NCBI GenBank assembly: GCA_023264755.1
Contig: JAHFVB010000318.1
Span: forward strand, 1 to 6,204
Source of the DNA: Mycobacterium sp.
GTDB taxonomy: Bacteria; Actinomycetota; Actinomycetes; Mycobacteriales; Mycobacteriaceae
DNA length: 6,204 bases
Direction of reading: 5' to 3'
Shown here: positions 1-6,204 of the stretch, in pieces
Layout of the letters: every line of letters begins with the position of its first letter
Numbering within the stretch: the stretch's first letter is position 1
Position numbers and translations under genes: made by a program
Notes under the pieces: generated by a model
The model's input: the letters and a program-made list of their open reading frames with translations, nothing else
What the model was told of the DNA's origin: nothing
The model's database searches: none

Positions 1-404
1 GCGAATCCCGTTCGAGGACCTTGTTCGCCGACGGCTACTTCCTCACCAAGAAGGACATCGACTGGTTCCAAGCCCATTACCTTGGTGCGTCCGTCGACGC
101 GTCGGATCCGCGCGTCTCGCCGCTGCTTGCCGAAGACCTGTCCGGCTTGCCGCCAGCACTGGTCGCGACGGGCGGATTCGACCCCCTGCGCGACGAAGGC
201 GTCCAGTACGCCGAGGCGTTGGCGGCGGCGGGCGTGCCGGTCGACCATCGCCAGTTCGCCACGCTGGTGCACGGGTTCGCGAACTTCTTCCCACTCGGCG
301 GAGGCAGCGCCACGGCCATGGCCGAGCTCAATTCCGCACTGCGGTCCCTGCTGACCCGTGGCCCGGAGCGCATGACTAGCGGCCCGAACGCGCCGGTACC
401 CTAG
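1..404 (+). CDS. lipN: HSL-family alpha/beta-hydrolase (LipN-like esterase), 3' end only
   Basis: This is the C-terminal part of a carboxylesterase/lipase; the reading frame is already open at base 3 and ends at TAG 402-404, so the 5' part lies outside the window. The visible protein has the end of an HSL-type (bacterial hormone-sensitive lipase, family IV) alpha/beta-hydrolase fold. The segment FADGYFLTKKDIDWF matches the region after the nucleophile. GGFDPLRDEG carries the catalytic Asp (codon 180-182), and LVHGFANFF carries the catalytic His (codon 270-272). The nucleophile GDSAGG and the HGGG oxyanion motif must be upstream and are not seen. The family hydrolyses short- to medium-chain esters; the substrate here is unknown. 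The symbol rests on synteny with M. tuberculosis Rv2970c, which sits in the same place. The last ~15 residues (GPERMTSGPNAPVP) look non-conserved. Confidence 0.85.
   Translation, partial: ESRSRTLFADGYFLTKKDIDWFQAHYLGASVDASDPRVSPLLAEDLSGLPPALVATGGFDPLRDEGVQYAEALAAAGVPVDHRQFATLVHGFANFFPLGGGSATAMAELNSALRSLLTRGPERMTSGPNAPVP
397..402 (+). promoter_or_regulatory. Putative -10 box TACCCT for a leaderless transcript of the DsbA-like gene
   Basis: TACCCT fits the mycobacterial SigA -10 consensus TANNNT. Its last T lies 7 bases upstream of the GTG start at 409, so the expected transcription start is the G of that GTG, giving a leaderless mRNA. There is no purine-rich Shine-Dalgarno in front of 409, which agrees with this. 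The box overlaps the lipN stop codon. No clear -35 is visible, which is common for mycobacterial promoters. Six-base TANNNT matches also occur by chance; it is the exact spacing that supports the call. Confidence 0.5.
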
Positions 405-408
405 TGCC

Positions 409-1254
409 GTGGCCACCAAACCCAAGAAGACTGCCAGCTACGACCTGAAGGCCGCCGACCGCAGACGAGACTTGTTCGTCCGCATCGGACTGACCGCGAT
501 CGTGGTGATCATCGCCGTGGTCCTGGTGGGCTACATCGTGCTGAACGGCAAGTCCAAGCCGGCCTCCGGCGAGGCCAAGGCCGTCCGCGTCGCATCCAGC
601 AACCTGATCACCAAGGACGACAAGCAACCGAAGGTAGTGCTCGGCCTGTACGAGGACTTCCTGTGCCCCGTCTGCCGTGGCTTCGAGGCCTCCTTCGGCC
701 CGACGATCAAGCAGCTGATCGACAGTGGTGCCGTCGCCGCCGACTACTACATGGTGGCCATCCTCGACTCTCCGGCGACCAAGAACTACTCGTCGCGCGC
801 CAGCGCGGCGGCCTACTGCGTCGCCGACGAGGACAAGACCCCCGACAAGGAAGTGTTCTCGCGGTTCCACGCGGCGCTGTACGCCCAGCAGCCCGAGGAG
901 ACGGGCACGTCCTTCCCCGACAACAAGGCGCTCATCGAAACGGCCCGCCAGGCCGGCGCGGTGGGCGGCGTGCCCGACTGCATCAACGGCGGTCGGTACC
1001 TGCCACTGGCGGAGGGCTTGGCCGGTGCGACCAAGGTCAACGGCACGCCGACGGTCCGGATCAACGGCGAGGACTTCCCGATCTCCGGCCCCAACGGACC
1101 GGTGAAGCCCGACGACCTCGTCGCCAAGGTGAAGGCGATCGTCGGGGACGTGCCCGGACTTAAGGCCGCTCCGGTGGGCACCGTTCCGCCGCCCTTCCCC
1201 TCGGCCCCGGAAGCCCCAGCAACCACGGCGCCGGCCACCCCCACCACGCGATGA
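409..1254 (+). CDS. Membrane-anchored DsbA-like thiol:disulfide oxidoreductase (Rv2969c homologue)
   Basis: This enzyme introduces disulfide bonds into exported proteins outside the cytoplasmic membrane. The 281-residue protein has a basic N-terminus (KPKK, RRR at 18-20), one hydrophobic segment at about 26-45 acting as signal anchor, then a thioredoxin-fold domain with an inserted helical region. The active site is CPVC (Cys86, Cys89) in the context LYEDFLCPVCRGFE. The cis-proline loop is NGTPTV (Thr213-Pro214). A second cysteine pair, Cys137 and Cys191, could form the structural disulfide known in the mycobacterial homologue. The tail from about 250 is Pro/Ala/Thr-rich and probably disordered. 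GTG 409 is the first possible start after an in-frame TGA at 373-375. The stop overlaps the VKOR start by ATGA, so the two are co-translated partners: the VKOR should re-oxidise this protein. It is sometimes listed under generic names such as DsbA or thioredoxin domain-containing protein. Confidence 0.93.
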   Translation: MATKPKKTASYDLKAADRRRDLFVRIGLTAIVVIIAVVLVGYIVLNGKSKPASGEAKAVRVASSNLITKDDKQPKVVLGLYEDFLCPVCRGFEASFGPTIKQLIDSGAVAADYYMVAILDSPATKNYSSRASAAAYCVADEDKTPDKEVFSRFHAALYAQQPEETGTSFPDNKALIETARQAGAVGGVPDCINGGRYLPLAEGLAGATKVNGTPTVRINGEDFPISGPNGPVKPDDLVAKVKAIVGDVPGLKAAPVGTVPPPFPSAPEAPATTAPATPTTR

Positions 1255-1883
1255 CCGCGTCGGCCCCTAGTTCGACCGAGCCGGCGGCACCCGTGCCGGC
1301 CACCCCGTCGGCGGTGCGGGTGAAGACCGCCAGCGCGAGCTGGGTGCTGATCGCCGGCGTGGTCGGGCTCGCGGCGGCGATCACGTTGACGATCGAGAAG
1401 ATCGAGCTACTCATCGACCCGAAGTACGTTCCGTCGTGCAGCATCAACCCGGTGCTGTCGTGCGGCTCGGTGATGGTGACTCCGCAAGCCTCGGTGTTCG
1501 GCTTCCCCAACCCACTGCTCGGTATCGTGGGCTTCTCGGTAGTCGTGGTCACCGGGGTGCTGGCGGTTGCGAAAGTGGCTCTGCCGCGGTGGTATTGGGC
1601 GGGGCTGGCGGTGGGAACGCTGCTTGGGGCCGTGTTCGTGCACTGGCTGATCGATCAGAGTCTGTATCACATCGGGGCGTTGTGTCCGTACTGCATGGTG
1701 GTGTGGAGCGTGACGATTCCGCTGTTCGTGGTGACGACGTCGATCGCACTTCAGCCCTTGGCCGGCAACAAGGTGGCCAGGGCTGTGTACCACTGGCGGT
1801 GGTCATTGGTCACGCTGTGGTTCGTCGCGGTGATCCTGATGATCCTGGTGCGGTTCTGGGACTATTGGTCGACGCTGGTTTAG
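1251..1883 (+). CDS. Vitamin K epoxide reductase (VKOR) family membrane protein (Rv2968c homologue)
   Basis: Bacterial VKOR homologues pass electrons from a reduced DsbA-like partner to membrane quinone, doing the job that DsbB does in E. coli. The 210-residue protein has about five membrane segments, near residues 31-50, 89-108, 114-134, 142-167 and 184-202. The quinone-side active site is CPYC (Cys145, Cys148) at the start of the fourth segment. The two loop cysteines that relay to the partner are Cys63 and Cys71 (SCSINPVLSCGSV). All four essential cysteines are therefore present. Unlike cyanobacterial VKORs it has no fused thioredoxin domain; the partner is the upstream DsbA-like protein. 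The N-terminal ~25 residues are Ala/Pro/Ser-rich and probably cytoplasmic. ATG 1251 overlaps the upstream TGA (ATGA), and no Shine-Dalgarno precedes it, so initiation probably depends on terminating ribosomes. The family assignment is secure; the protein partner is inferred from adjacency and from the M. tuberculosis pair. Confidence 0.94.
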   Translation: MTASAPSSTEPAAPVPATPSAVRVKTASASWVLIAGVVGLAAAITLTIEKIELLIDPKYVPSCSINPVLSCGSVMVTPQASVFGFPNPLLGIVGFSVVVVTGVLAVAKVALPRWYWAGLAVGTLLGAVFVHWLIDQSLYHIGALCPYCMVVWSVTIPLFVVTTSIALQPLAGNKVARAVYHWRWSLVTLWFVAVILMILVRFWDYWSTLV

Positions 1884-1907
1884 TGGCTGGGCCGCACGGC
1901 GAGAGGT

Positions 1908-1913
1908 TAGGGT
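1908..1913 (+). promoter_or_regulatory. Putative -10 box TAGGGT upstream of pca
   Basis: TAGGGT in the VKOR-pca gap fits the mycobacterial TANNNT -10 pattern. Its last T is 6 bases before a GTG at 1919-1921, one base closer than ideal, so transcription could begin at or within one or two bases of that GTG. The gap between VKOR and pca is the largest in the window and a natural place for a promoter that would let pca-rsmD-coaD be expressed apart from the dsbA-VKOR pair. No convincing -35 is seen. Confidence 0.4.
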
Positions 1914-1918
1914 GACCC

Positions 1919-1942
1919 GTGAGCAACGGTGATATCTGGTGA
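1919..1942 (+). CDS. Putative 7-codon leaderless uORF (MSNGDIW) coupled to pca
   Basis: GTG 1919-1921 opens a seven-codon reading frame (GTG AGC AAC GGT GAT ATC TGG) that ends at TGA 1940-1942. That stop overlaps the GTG start of pca at 1939-1941 in the four-base form GTGA. A TAGGGT box six bases upstream would put the 5' end of the mRNA close to this GTG, and mycobacteria translate mRNAs that begin with AUG or GUG efficiently. pca itself has no Shine-Dalgarno at normal distance, so translation of this frame could deliver ribosomes to the pca start. It is too short for coding statistics; the case rests on the arrangement alone. It could be chance. Confidence 0.35.
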   Translation: MSNGDIW

Positions 1943-1946
1943 TATC
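1931..1946 (+). promoter_or_regulatory. Perfect 6-bp stem-loop covering the pca start codon
   Basis: GATATC at 1931-1936 and GATATC at 1941-1946 flank the four-base loop TGGT. Because GATATC is its own reverse complement, the two copies form a perfect six-pair hairpin in RNA and also a direct repeat (GGTGATATC at 1928-1936 and 1938-1946, period 10). The pca GTG start (1939-1941) lies in the loop and the first base of the 3' arm, so folding would hinder initiation. Ribosomes reading the 1919-1942 uORF would melt it. Alternatively the repeat could be a protein-binding site with one copy per helical turn. Confidence 0.45.
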
Positions 1947-4900
1947 CAAGGTCCTGGTCGCCAACCGCGGAGAGATTGCCATCCGCGCGTTCCGGGCGGC
2001 CTACGAAATGGGCATCGCGACGGTGGCGGTGTATGCCTACGAGGACCGCAATTCGTCACACCGCCTCAAGGCCGACGAGTCCTATCAGATCGGTGAGGTC
2101 GGCCGCCCGGTGCGCGCCTATCTCTCCGTCGAGGAGATCATCCGCGTCGCGCGGCATGCCGGAGCCGACGCCGTCTACCCCGGGTATGGCTTTCTCTCGG
2201 AGAACCCCGAGCTCGCCGCAGCGTGTGCCGAGGCCGGCATTGCCTTCGTCGGTCCCGACGCGCGCGTTCTGGAATTGACCGGCAACAAGGCCCGGGCCAT
2301 CGCGGCCGCACGGGATGCGGGCCTACCGGTGCTGGCGTCCTCGGCCCCGTCCGATTCGGTCGACGAACTGGTCGCCGCCGCCGCGAACACCCCAGGCCTG
2401 ACGTTCCCCCTGTTCGTCAAGGCGGTATCCGGCGGCGGAGGACGGGGCATGCGTCGGGTCGGCTCTGCCGAGGCGCTCGCCGAGGCGATCGAGGCTGCCA
2501 GCCGCGAGGCCGAGTCGGCGTTCGGCGATCCGATGGTCTACCTCGAGCAGGCCGTGCTCAACCCGCGCCACATCGAGGTCCAGATCCTGGCCGACAAGCA
2601 GGGCAACGTCATTCACCTCTACGAGCGGGACTGCAGTGTCCAGCGTCGCCACCAGAAGGTGATCGAGCTGGCGCCGGCGCCGAACCTGCCGGAGGAGTTG
2701 CGCGCCAAGATCTGCGCCGACGCCGTCGCGTTCGCCCGGCAGATCGACTACACCTGTGCGGGTACCGTCGAGTTCCTGCTCGACGAGCGCGGCCATCACG
2801 TCTTCATCGAGATGAATCCCCGAATTCAGGTCGAGCACACCGTCACCGAGGAGATCACCGACGTCGACCTGGTGGCCAGCCAGCTGCGCATCGCCGCGGG
2901 GGAGACGCTGGCCCACCTTGGCCTGAGCCAAGATTCGATAAGGGTGCGCGGCGCGGAGATCGGCGCGCACTTCGATTCCATGCTGGTCAAGATGACCACT
3001 CGCGGCCGCGACTTCTCGACGGCGGTGACGCGCGCCCGGCGCGGGTTGGCGGAGTTCCGGATCCGCGGAGTGTCGACGAACATCCCGTTCCTGCAGGCCG
3101 TCGTCGACGACCCGGACTTTCGCGCCGGTCGGGTCACCACGTCGTTCATCGACGAGCGTCCGCACCTGCTTACGGCGCACATCTCCGCCGACCGCGGTAC
3201 CAAGATGCTCAACTATCTGGCCGAGGTCACGGTCAACTCGCCGTACCGCGACCGGCCGCGGGTGTACCCGCAGGACAAACTGCCTGACATCGACGTTCAG
3301 ACGACGCCGCCGCCGGGCAGCAGGCAGCGGCTGATCGAGCTTGGGCCAGAGGGTTTCGCGGCCTGGCTGCGGGACTCGCCGGCGGTCGGGGTCACCGACA
3401 CCACGTTCCGCGATGCCCATCAGTCGCTGCTCGCTACCCGGGTGCGCACCAGCGGCCTCTTGGCGATCGCTCCGTACCTGGCCAGGATGACTCCCGAGTT
3501 GTTGTCCCTCGAGTGCTGGGGCGGCGCGACTTACGATGTGGCCCTTCGGTTCCTGAAGGAAGATCCGTGGGAGCGGTTGGCGGCGCTGCGGGAGGCGGTG
3601 CCCAACATCTGTCTGCAGATGCTGCTGCGGGGTCGCAACACCGTCGGCTACACCCCGTATCCAGAAGTCGTCACGTCGGCGTTCGTGGAAGAGGCCACCG
3701 CGACGGGCATCGACATCTACCGGATCTTCGACGCGCTCAACAACGTCGAGTCGATGCGTCCGGCCATCGATGCCGTCCGCGAAACCGGTTCTGCGGTCGC
3801 CGAAGTCGCGATGAGCTACACCGGTGATCTGTCCGACCCCTCCGAGACGCTGTACACGTTGGACTACTACCTCAAGCTGGCCGAACAGATCGTCGAAGCC
3901 GGCGCGCACGTCTTGGCGATCAAGGACATGGCGGGGCTGCTGCGGGCTCCCGCGGCGACGACGTTGGTGTCGGCGTTGCGCAGTCGGTTCGACCTGCCGG
4001 TGCACGTGCACACCCACGACACCCCGGGTGGGCAGCTGGCCACGTACACCGCCGCCTGGCAGGCCGGTGCCAGTGCGGTCGACGGGGCGGCCGCCCCGCT
4101 GGCCGGGACCACCAGTCAGCCCGCGTTGAGCTCCATCGTCGCTGCGGCGGCGCACACCCGATACGACACCGGGCTGTCGCTGCGCGCGGTGTGCGACCTG
4201 GAGCCGTACTGGGAGGCGCTGCGAAAGGTGTACGCGCCGTTCGAGTCTGGCCTGCCGGCCCCGACGGGCCGGGTGTACGAGCACGAGATTCCCGGCGGCC
4301 AGTTGTCGAATCTGCGCCAGCAGGCCATCGCGCTCGGGCTCGGCAACCGGTTCGAGGACGTCGAGAACGCCTATGCCGGTGCGGACCGGGTACTGGGTCA
4401 TCTGGTGAAGGTGACCCCGTCCAGCAAGGTCGTCGGAGACCTCGCGCTCGCGCTGGTCGGTGCGGGTATCACCGCCGAGGAGTTCGCCGCCGATCCTGCC
4501 CGCTTCGACATCCCGGACTCGGTCATCGGATTCCTGCGGGGCGAGCTGGGCGATCCACCCGGGGGCTGGCCCGAACCGCTACGGACCAAGGCGTTGCAGG
4601 GCCGTCCGCCGGCCAAGCCGACCCAGGAGCTCACCGCCGAGGACGAGCAACTGCTCGGTCAGCCCGGCCGGGAGCGGCAGGCCGCGCTCAACCGACTGCT
4701 CTTCCCCGGCCCGACAAAGGAATTCGAGGCCCACAGGGAGATCTACGGAGACACTTCGCGGCTGTCGGCGAACCAGTTCTGGTACGGGTTGCGCCGTGGT
4801 GACGAACACCGCATCCAGATCGACAAGGGCGTCGACCTGATCATCGGGCTGGAGGCGATCTCCGACGCCGACGAGCGCGGCATGCGCACCGTGATGTGCA

Positions 4901-5247
4901 TCATCAACGGTCAGTTGCGGCCGGTGGTGGTGCGCGACGAGAGCGTCGCGGTCGACATTCCGATTGCGGAGAAGGCGGATCGCACCAACCCCGATCACGT
5001 CGCTGCGCCGTTCGCCGGCGTCGTCACCGTCGGTGTGAGCGTTGGCGATGCCGTGCCAGCCGGGGCCACCATCGCCACCATCGAGGCGATGAAGATGGAG
5101 GCCGCCATCACCGCACCGAAGGCGGGCACGGTGGCGCGGGTGGCGGTTCAGGCCACCGCGCAGGTCGAGGGTGGTGACCTACTGGTGGTGATCGGGCCGG
5201 CGGGCAATCCACACGGCTCCGACGAAGCGACCGGAGGATCAGCCTGA
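1939..5247 (+). CDS. pca: Pyruvate carboxylase with an apparent internal deletion in the biotin carboxylase domain
   Basis: Biotin-dependent anaplerotic enzyme of the cytoplasm: pyruvate + HCO3- + ATP gives oxaloacetate. The 1102-residue chain has the usual order. The biotin carboxylase (BC) domain (~1-450) has [14 protein letters not shown]-grasp loop GGGGRGMRR at 165-173, [12 protein letters not shown] at 229-240 and [10 protein letters not shown] at 291-300. The carboxyltransferase domain (~480-900) has [10 protein letters not shown], metal ligands Asp492, His691 and His693 (HTHD), probable carbamylated Lys662 (AIKDMAGLL), and KVTPSSK at 824-830. The BCCP domain (~1015-1086) has EAMKME with biotinyl Lys1052. 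Between Gly338-Ala339 and Glu340 about 43 residues normally found in the BC domain are absent, including the segment equivalent to E. coli AccC Arg338. Everything else is well conserved. A 16-residue C-terminal extension holds the rsmD ribosome site. The GTG start is fixed by an in-frame TGA at 1930-1932; M. tuberculosis Pca begins at the same point. Biotin carboxylation is doubtful if the deletion is real. Confidence 0.95.
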   Translation: MISKVLVANRGEIAIRAFRAAYEMGIATVAVYAYEDRNSSHRLKADESYQIGEVGRPVRAYLSVEEIIRVARHAGADAVYPGYGFLSENPELAAACAEAGIAFVGPDARVLELTGNKARAIAAARDAGLPVLASSAPSDSVDELVAAAANTPGLTFPLFVKAVSGGGGRGMRRVGSAEALAEAIEAASREAESAFGDPMVYLEQAVLNPRHIEVQILADKQGNVIHLYERDCSVQRRHQKVIELAPAPNLPEELRAKICADAVAFARQIDYTCAGTVEFLLDERGHHVFIEMNPRIQVEHTVTEEITDVDLVASQLRIAAGETLAHLGLSQDSIRVRGAEIGAHFDSMLVKMTTRGRDFSTAVTRARRGLAEFRIRGVSTNIPFLQAVVDDPDFRAGRVTTSFIDERPHLLTAHISADRGTKMLNYLAEVTVNSPYRDRPRVYPQDKLPDIDVQTTPPPGSRQRLIELGPEGFAAWLRDSPAVGVTDTTFRDAHQSLLATRVRTSGLLAIAPYLARMTPELLSLECWGGATYDVALRFLKEDPWERLAALREAVPNICLQMLLRGRNTVGYTPYPEVVTSAFVEEATATGIDIYRIFDALNNVESMRPAIDAVRETGSAVAEVAMSYTGDLSDPSETLYTLDYYLKLAEQIVEAGAHVLAIKDMAGLLRAPAATTLVSALRSRFDLPVHVHTHDTPGGQLATYTAAWQAGASAVDGAAAPLAGTTSQPALSSIVAAAAHTRYDTGLSLRAVCDLEPYWEALRKVYAPFESGLPAPTGRVYEHEIPGGQLSNLRQQAIALGLGNRFEDVENAYAGADRVLGHLVKVTPSSKVVGDLALALVGAGITAEEFAADPARFDIPDSVIGFLRGELGDPPGGWPEPLRTKALQGRPPAKPTQELTAEDEQLLGQPGRERQAALNRLLFPGPTKEFEAHREIYGDTSRLSANQFWYGLRRGDEHRIQIDKGVDLIIGLEAISDADERGMRTVMCIINGQLRPVVVRDESVAVDIPIAEKADRTNPDHVAAPFAGVVTVGVSVGDAVPAGATIATIEAMKMEAAITAPKAGTVARVAVQATAQVEGGDLLVVIGPAGNPHGSDEATGGSA
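2944..2961 (+). other. Junction of the apparent ~129-bp in-frame deletion in pca
   Basis: The protein reads [20 protein letters not shown] across this point. In full-length biotin carboxylases the part matching VRGA is followed by a block with (Q/E)CRI, EDP, GxI and GGxGVR before the part matching GAEI..(Y/F)DSM(L/I). Here the two halves are joined directly and in frame. The GC-rich bases GCGCGGCGCGG at the join contain short repeats of the kind that could mediate deletion or assembly collapse. The size of about 43 codons is estimated from remembered M. tuberculosis Pca and E. coli AccC sequences, not from a computed alignment. Confidence 0.75.
5233..5237 (+). promoter_or_regulatory. Shine-Dalgarno GGAGG that points to a CTG start of rsmD
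   Basis: GGAGG lies within the last codons of pca and is six bases from CTG 5244-5246, the optimal spacing. It is about 50 bases from the next in-frame conventional start (GTG 5289), too far to serve it. This is the strongest ribosome-binding site in the window and decides the rsmD start. Confidence 0.75.
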
Positions 5248-5822
5248 CCCGCATCATCGGCGGTCAGTTCGGTGGGCGCCGAATCTCGGTGCCGCAGGGC
5301 CGCGCTCGCGGTGGGTCCGGCTCGGGTACCCGGCCCACGACGGACCGGGTCCGCGAAGCGCTGTTCAACGTGCTGTCCGCTCGCGTGGAGCTACCGGGTG
5401 CGGCGGTGCTGGATCTGTATGCCGGATCGGGCGCGCTTGGGCTCGAGGCGCTTTCACGTGGTGCGGCTTCGGCGGTGTTCGTCGAATCCGACCGCAGGGC
5501 GGCCGCCGTCATCGCCGACAACGTGGCCGCGCTCGGCGCCACCGGCGCAGTGGTGCGCTGCAGCAGTGTGGCCTCGGTGGTGGCCACCGGCCCGGCCCGT
5601 CCGGTCGACCTGGTATTCGCCGATCCGCCGTACGAGGTGCCGTCAGACGAGGTCGAGCAGATGCTGGCCGCGTTGGTGCGCGTCGGCTGGGTGGGCGCGG
5701 GCGCCGTCGCGGTCATCGAACGGCCCTTCAGCGCACCGCCCTTGGCCTGGCCTGCGGGGTGGGTGCCCGATCGGGACCGACGCTACGGCGACACCCGCCT
5801 CGAATTCGGCGAGATCGCGTAG
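5244..5822 (+). CDS. rsmD: 16S rRNA (guanine(966)-N2)-methyltransferase RsmD, probable CTG start
   Basis: Uses S-adenosylmethionine to methylate N2 of G966 in 16S rRNA during small-subunit assembly. The 192-residue product has the family's N-terminal TRIIGG...GRRI, then [15 protein letters not shown] (30-44), SAM-binding motif [17 protein letters not shown] (55-70), acidic VES D at 80-83 and catalytic DPPY at 127-130. M. tuberculosis Rv2966c is about the same length. The start is unusual: no ATG, GTG or TTG lies at the conserved N-terminus. CTG 5244, with GGAGG six bases upstream, gives a first residue just before TRIIGG and overlaps the pca stop as CTGA. The alternative GTG 5289 would remove 15 conserved residues and has no ribosome site. 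A Gly/Ser/Arg-rich stretch (RARGGSGSG, 20-28) appears to be a small insertion before RPTTDRVRE. Translation is probably coupled to pca. Confidence 0.93.
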   Translation: MTRIIGGQFGGRRISVPQGRARGGSGSGTRPTTDRVREALFNVLSARVELPGAAVLDLYAGSGALGLEALSRGAASAVFVESDRRAAAVIADNVAALGATGAVVRCSSVASVVATGPARPVDLVFADPPYEVPSDEVEQMLAALVRVGWVGAGAVAVIERPFSAPPLAWPAGWVPDRDRRYGDTRLEFGEIA

Positions 5823-5833
5823 CGTCTTCGGAC

Positions 5834-6204
5834 ATGAGTGGCGCCGTATGTCCCGGTTCGTTCGACCCCGTGACCCTCGGCCACGTCGACGTCTTCGAGC
5901 GCGCCGCCGCGCAGTTCGACGAGGTGGTGGTCGCCGTCCTGGTCAACCCGAACAAGAACGGCATGTTCACGCCGGCGGAGCGCATCGCCATGATCGAGGA
6001 GGCGTGTGCGCACCTGCCGAATCTTCGCGTCGAGTCCGGTTCCGGGTTGGTCGTCGACTTCGTCAAGGCCCGTGGGATGACCGCCATCGTGAAGGGGCTG
6101 CGCACGGGCACCGACTTCGAATACGAGTTGCAGATGGCGCAGATGAACAAGCACGTTGCGGGCATCGACACGTTCTTCGTGGCGACCACGCCGCGCTACT
6201 CGTT
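5834..6204 (+). CDS. coaD: Phosphopantetheine adenylyltransferase CoaD, 5' part
   Basis: Transfers AMP from ATP to 4'-phosphopantetheine to make dephospho-CoA, the penultimate step of coenzyme A synthesis; essential in bacteria. The frame ATG 5834 is open to the window end, giving 123 residues of a protein usually about 160 long. Seen are the nucleotidyltransferase signature [11 protein letters not shown] (7-17, with the TxGH motif at 14-17), Lys41 in NPNKNGMF, and the substrate-site stretch [19 protein letters not shown] (87-105). The C-terminal SSS/T-x-x-R region lies beyond the window. The gene starts 11 bases after the rsmD stop with no strong Shine-Dalgarno. The rsmD-coaD pairing is very common in actinobacteria and many other bacteria. 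The older name is kdtB. Confidence 0.95.
   Translation, partial: MSGAVCPGSFDPVTLGHVDVFERAAAQFDEVVVAVLVNPNKNGMFTPAERIAMIEEACAHLPNLRVESGSGLVVDFVKARGMTAIVKGLRTGTDFEYELQMAQMNKHVAGIDTFFVATTPRYS

Noticed and set aside
1884..1907. A transcription terminator after the VKOR gene
   Set aside because: No stable GC-rich hairpin followed by a T-run is present; the gap looks like a promoter and leader region instead.
2223..3287. A long plus-strand frame overlapping pca in a different phase
   Set aside because: The product is Arg/Gly/Pro-rich low-complexity sequence typical of an off-frame high-GC reading; pca occupies the region with clear family motifs.
2323..4401. A 692-codon open frame on the minus strand inside pca
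   Set aside because: It lies opposite a highly conserved coding sequence; its composition is Arg/Gly/Val-rich as expected for a high-GC antisense shadow, and no known domain is recognisable.
5289..5291. GTG as the rsmD start
   Set aside because: It would remove the conserved TRIIGG...GRRI segment, and the only good Shine-Dalgarno (5233-5237) is positioned for CTG 5244.
5820..5825. TAGCGT as a -10 box for coaD
   Set aside because: It matches TANNNT but its last T is 9 bases from the coaD ATG and it is part of the rsmD stop region; expected start would leave a two-base leader. The evidence is too weak to list as a promoter.
5728..6189. Minus-strand frames opposite rsmD and coaD
   Set aside because: They overlap the conserved coaD and rsmD coding frames and show no domain of their own.
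1..6204. Mobile elements, CRISPR arrays, phage genes or horizontally acquired islands
   Set aside because: The window is tightly packed with conserved mycobacterial housekeeping genes in conserved order; no transposase, integrase, long repeats or composition break was seen.

Overview
This window looks like chromosomal DNA from a mycobacterium, probably a fast-growing Mycolicibacterium-type species. The reasons are high GC, GTG starts, TANNNT-type -10 boxes, and a gene order that, as I recall it, matches M. tuberculosis Rv2970c (lipN) - Rv2969c (DsbA-like) - Rv2968c (VKOR) - Rv2967c (pca) - Rv2966c (rsmD) - Rv2965c (coaD/kdtB). All genes are on the + strand and almost no sequence is non-coding. 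The longest gap is about 55 bases, in front of pca. I see no mobile element, CRISPR array, tRNA or rRNA.

Layout: 1-404 is the 3' end of an HSL-family esterase (lipN-like). At 409-1254 is a membrane-anchored, extracytoplasmic DsbA-like thiol oxidase. Overlapping it by ATGA, 1251-1883 encodes a VKOR-family membrane protein that should re-oxidise the DsbA. These two form the oxidative protein-folding pair. A short leader (1884-1938) precedes pyruvate carboxylase (1939-5247), which makes oxaloacetate from pyruvate and bicarbonate. rsmD (16S rRNA m2G966 methyltransferase, 5244-5822) overlaps pca by four bases, and coaD (phosphopantetheine adenylyltransferase, 5834 to the window end) follows after 11 bases.

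Four things deserve a second look. (1) The biotin carboxylase domain of this pyruvate carboxylase appears to lack about 43 residues in frame, around residues 337-340. The missing block is the one that carries the QCRI/ECRI, EDP and GVR (E. coli AccC Arg338) signatures, so the enzyme may be unable to carboxylate biotin unless this is an assembly error. (2) The pca leader holds a putative promoter, a 7-codon leaderless-type uORF starting with GTG at 1919, and a perfect 6-bp hairpin (GATATC-TGGT-GATATC) that includes the pca GTG start. The uORF stop overlaps that start as GTGA, which suggests translational coupling. (3) rsmD has no ATG/GTG/TTG at its conserved N-terminus; its best start is a CTG with a well-placed GGAGG, overlapping the pca stop as CTGA. 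(4) The DsbA-like gene has TACCCT ending 7 bases before its GTG, the geometry of a leaderless mycobacterial transcript. The rest is ordinary conserved housekeeping sequence.
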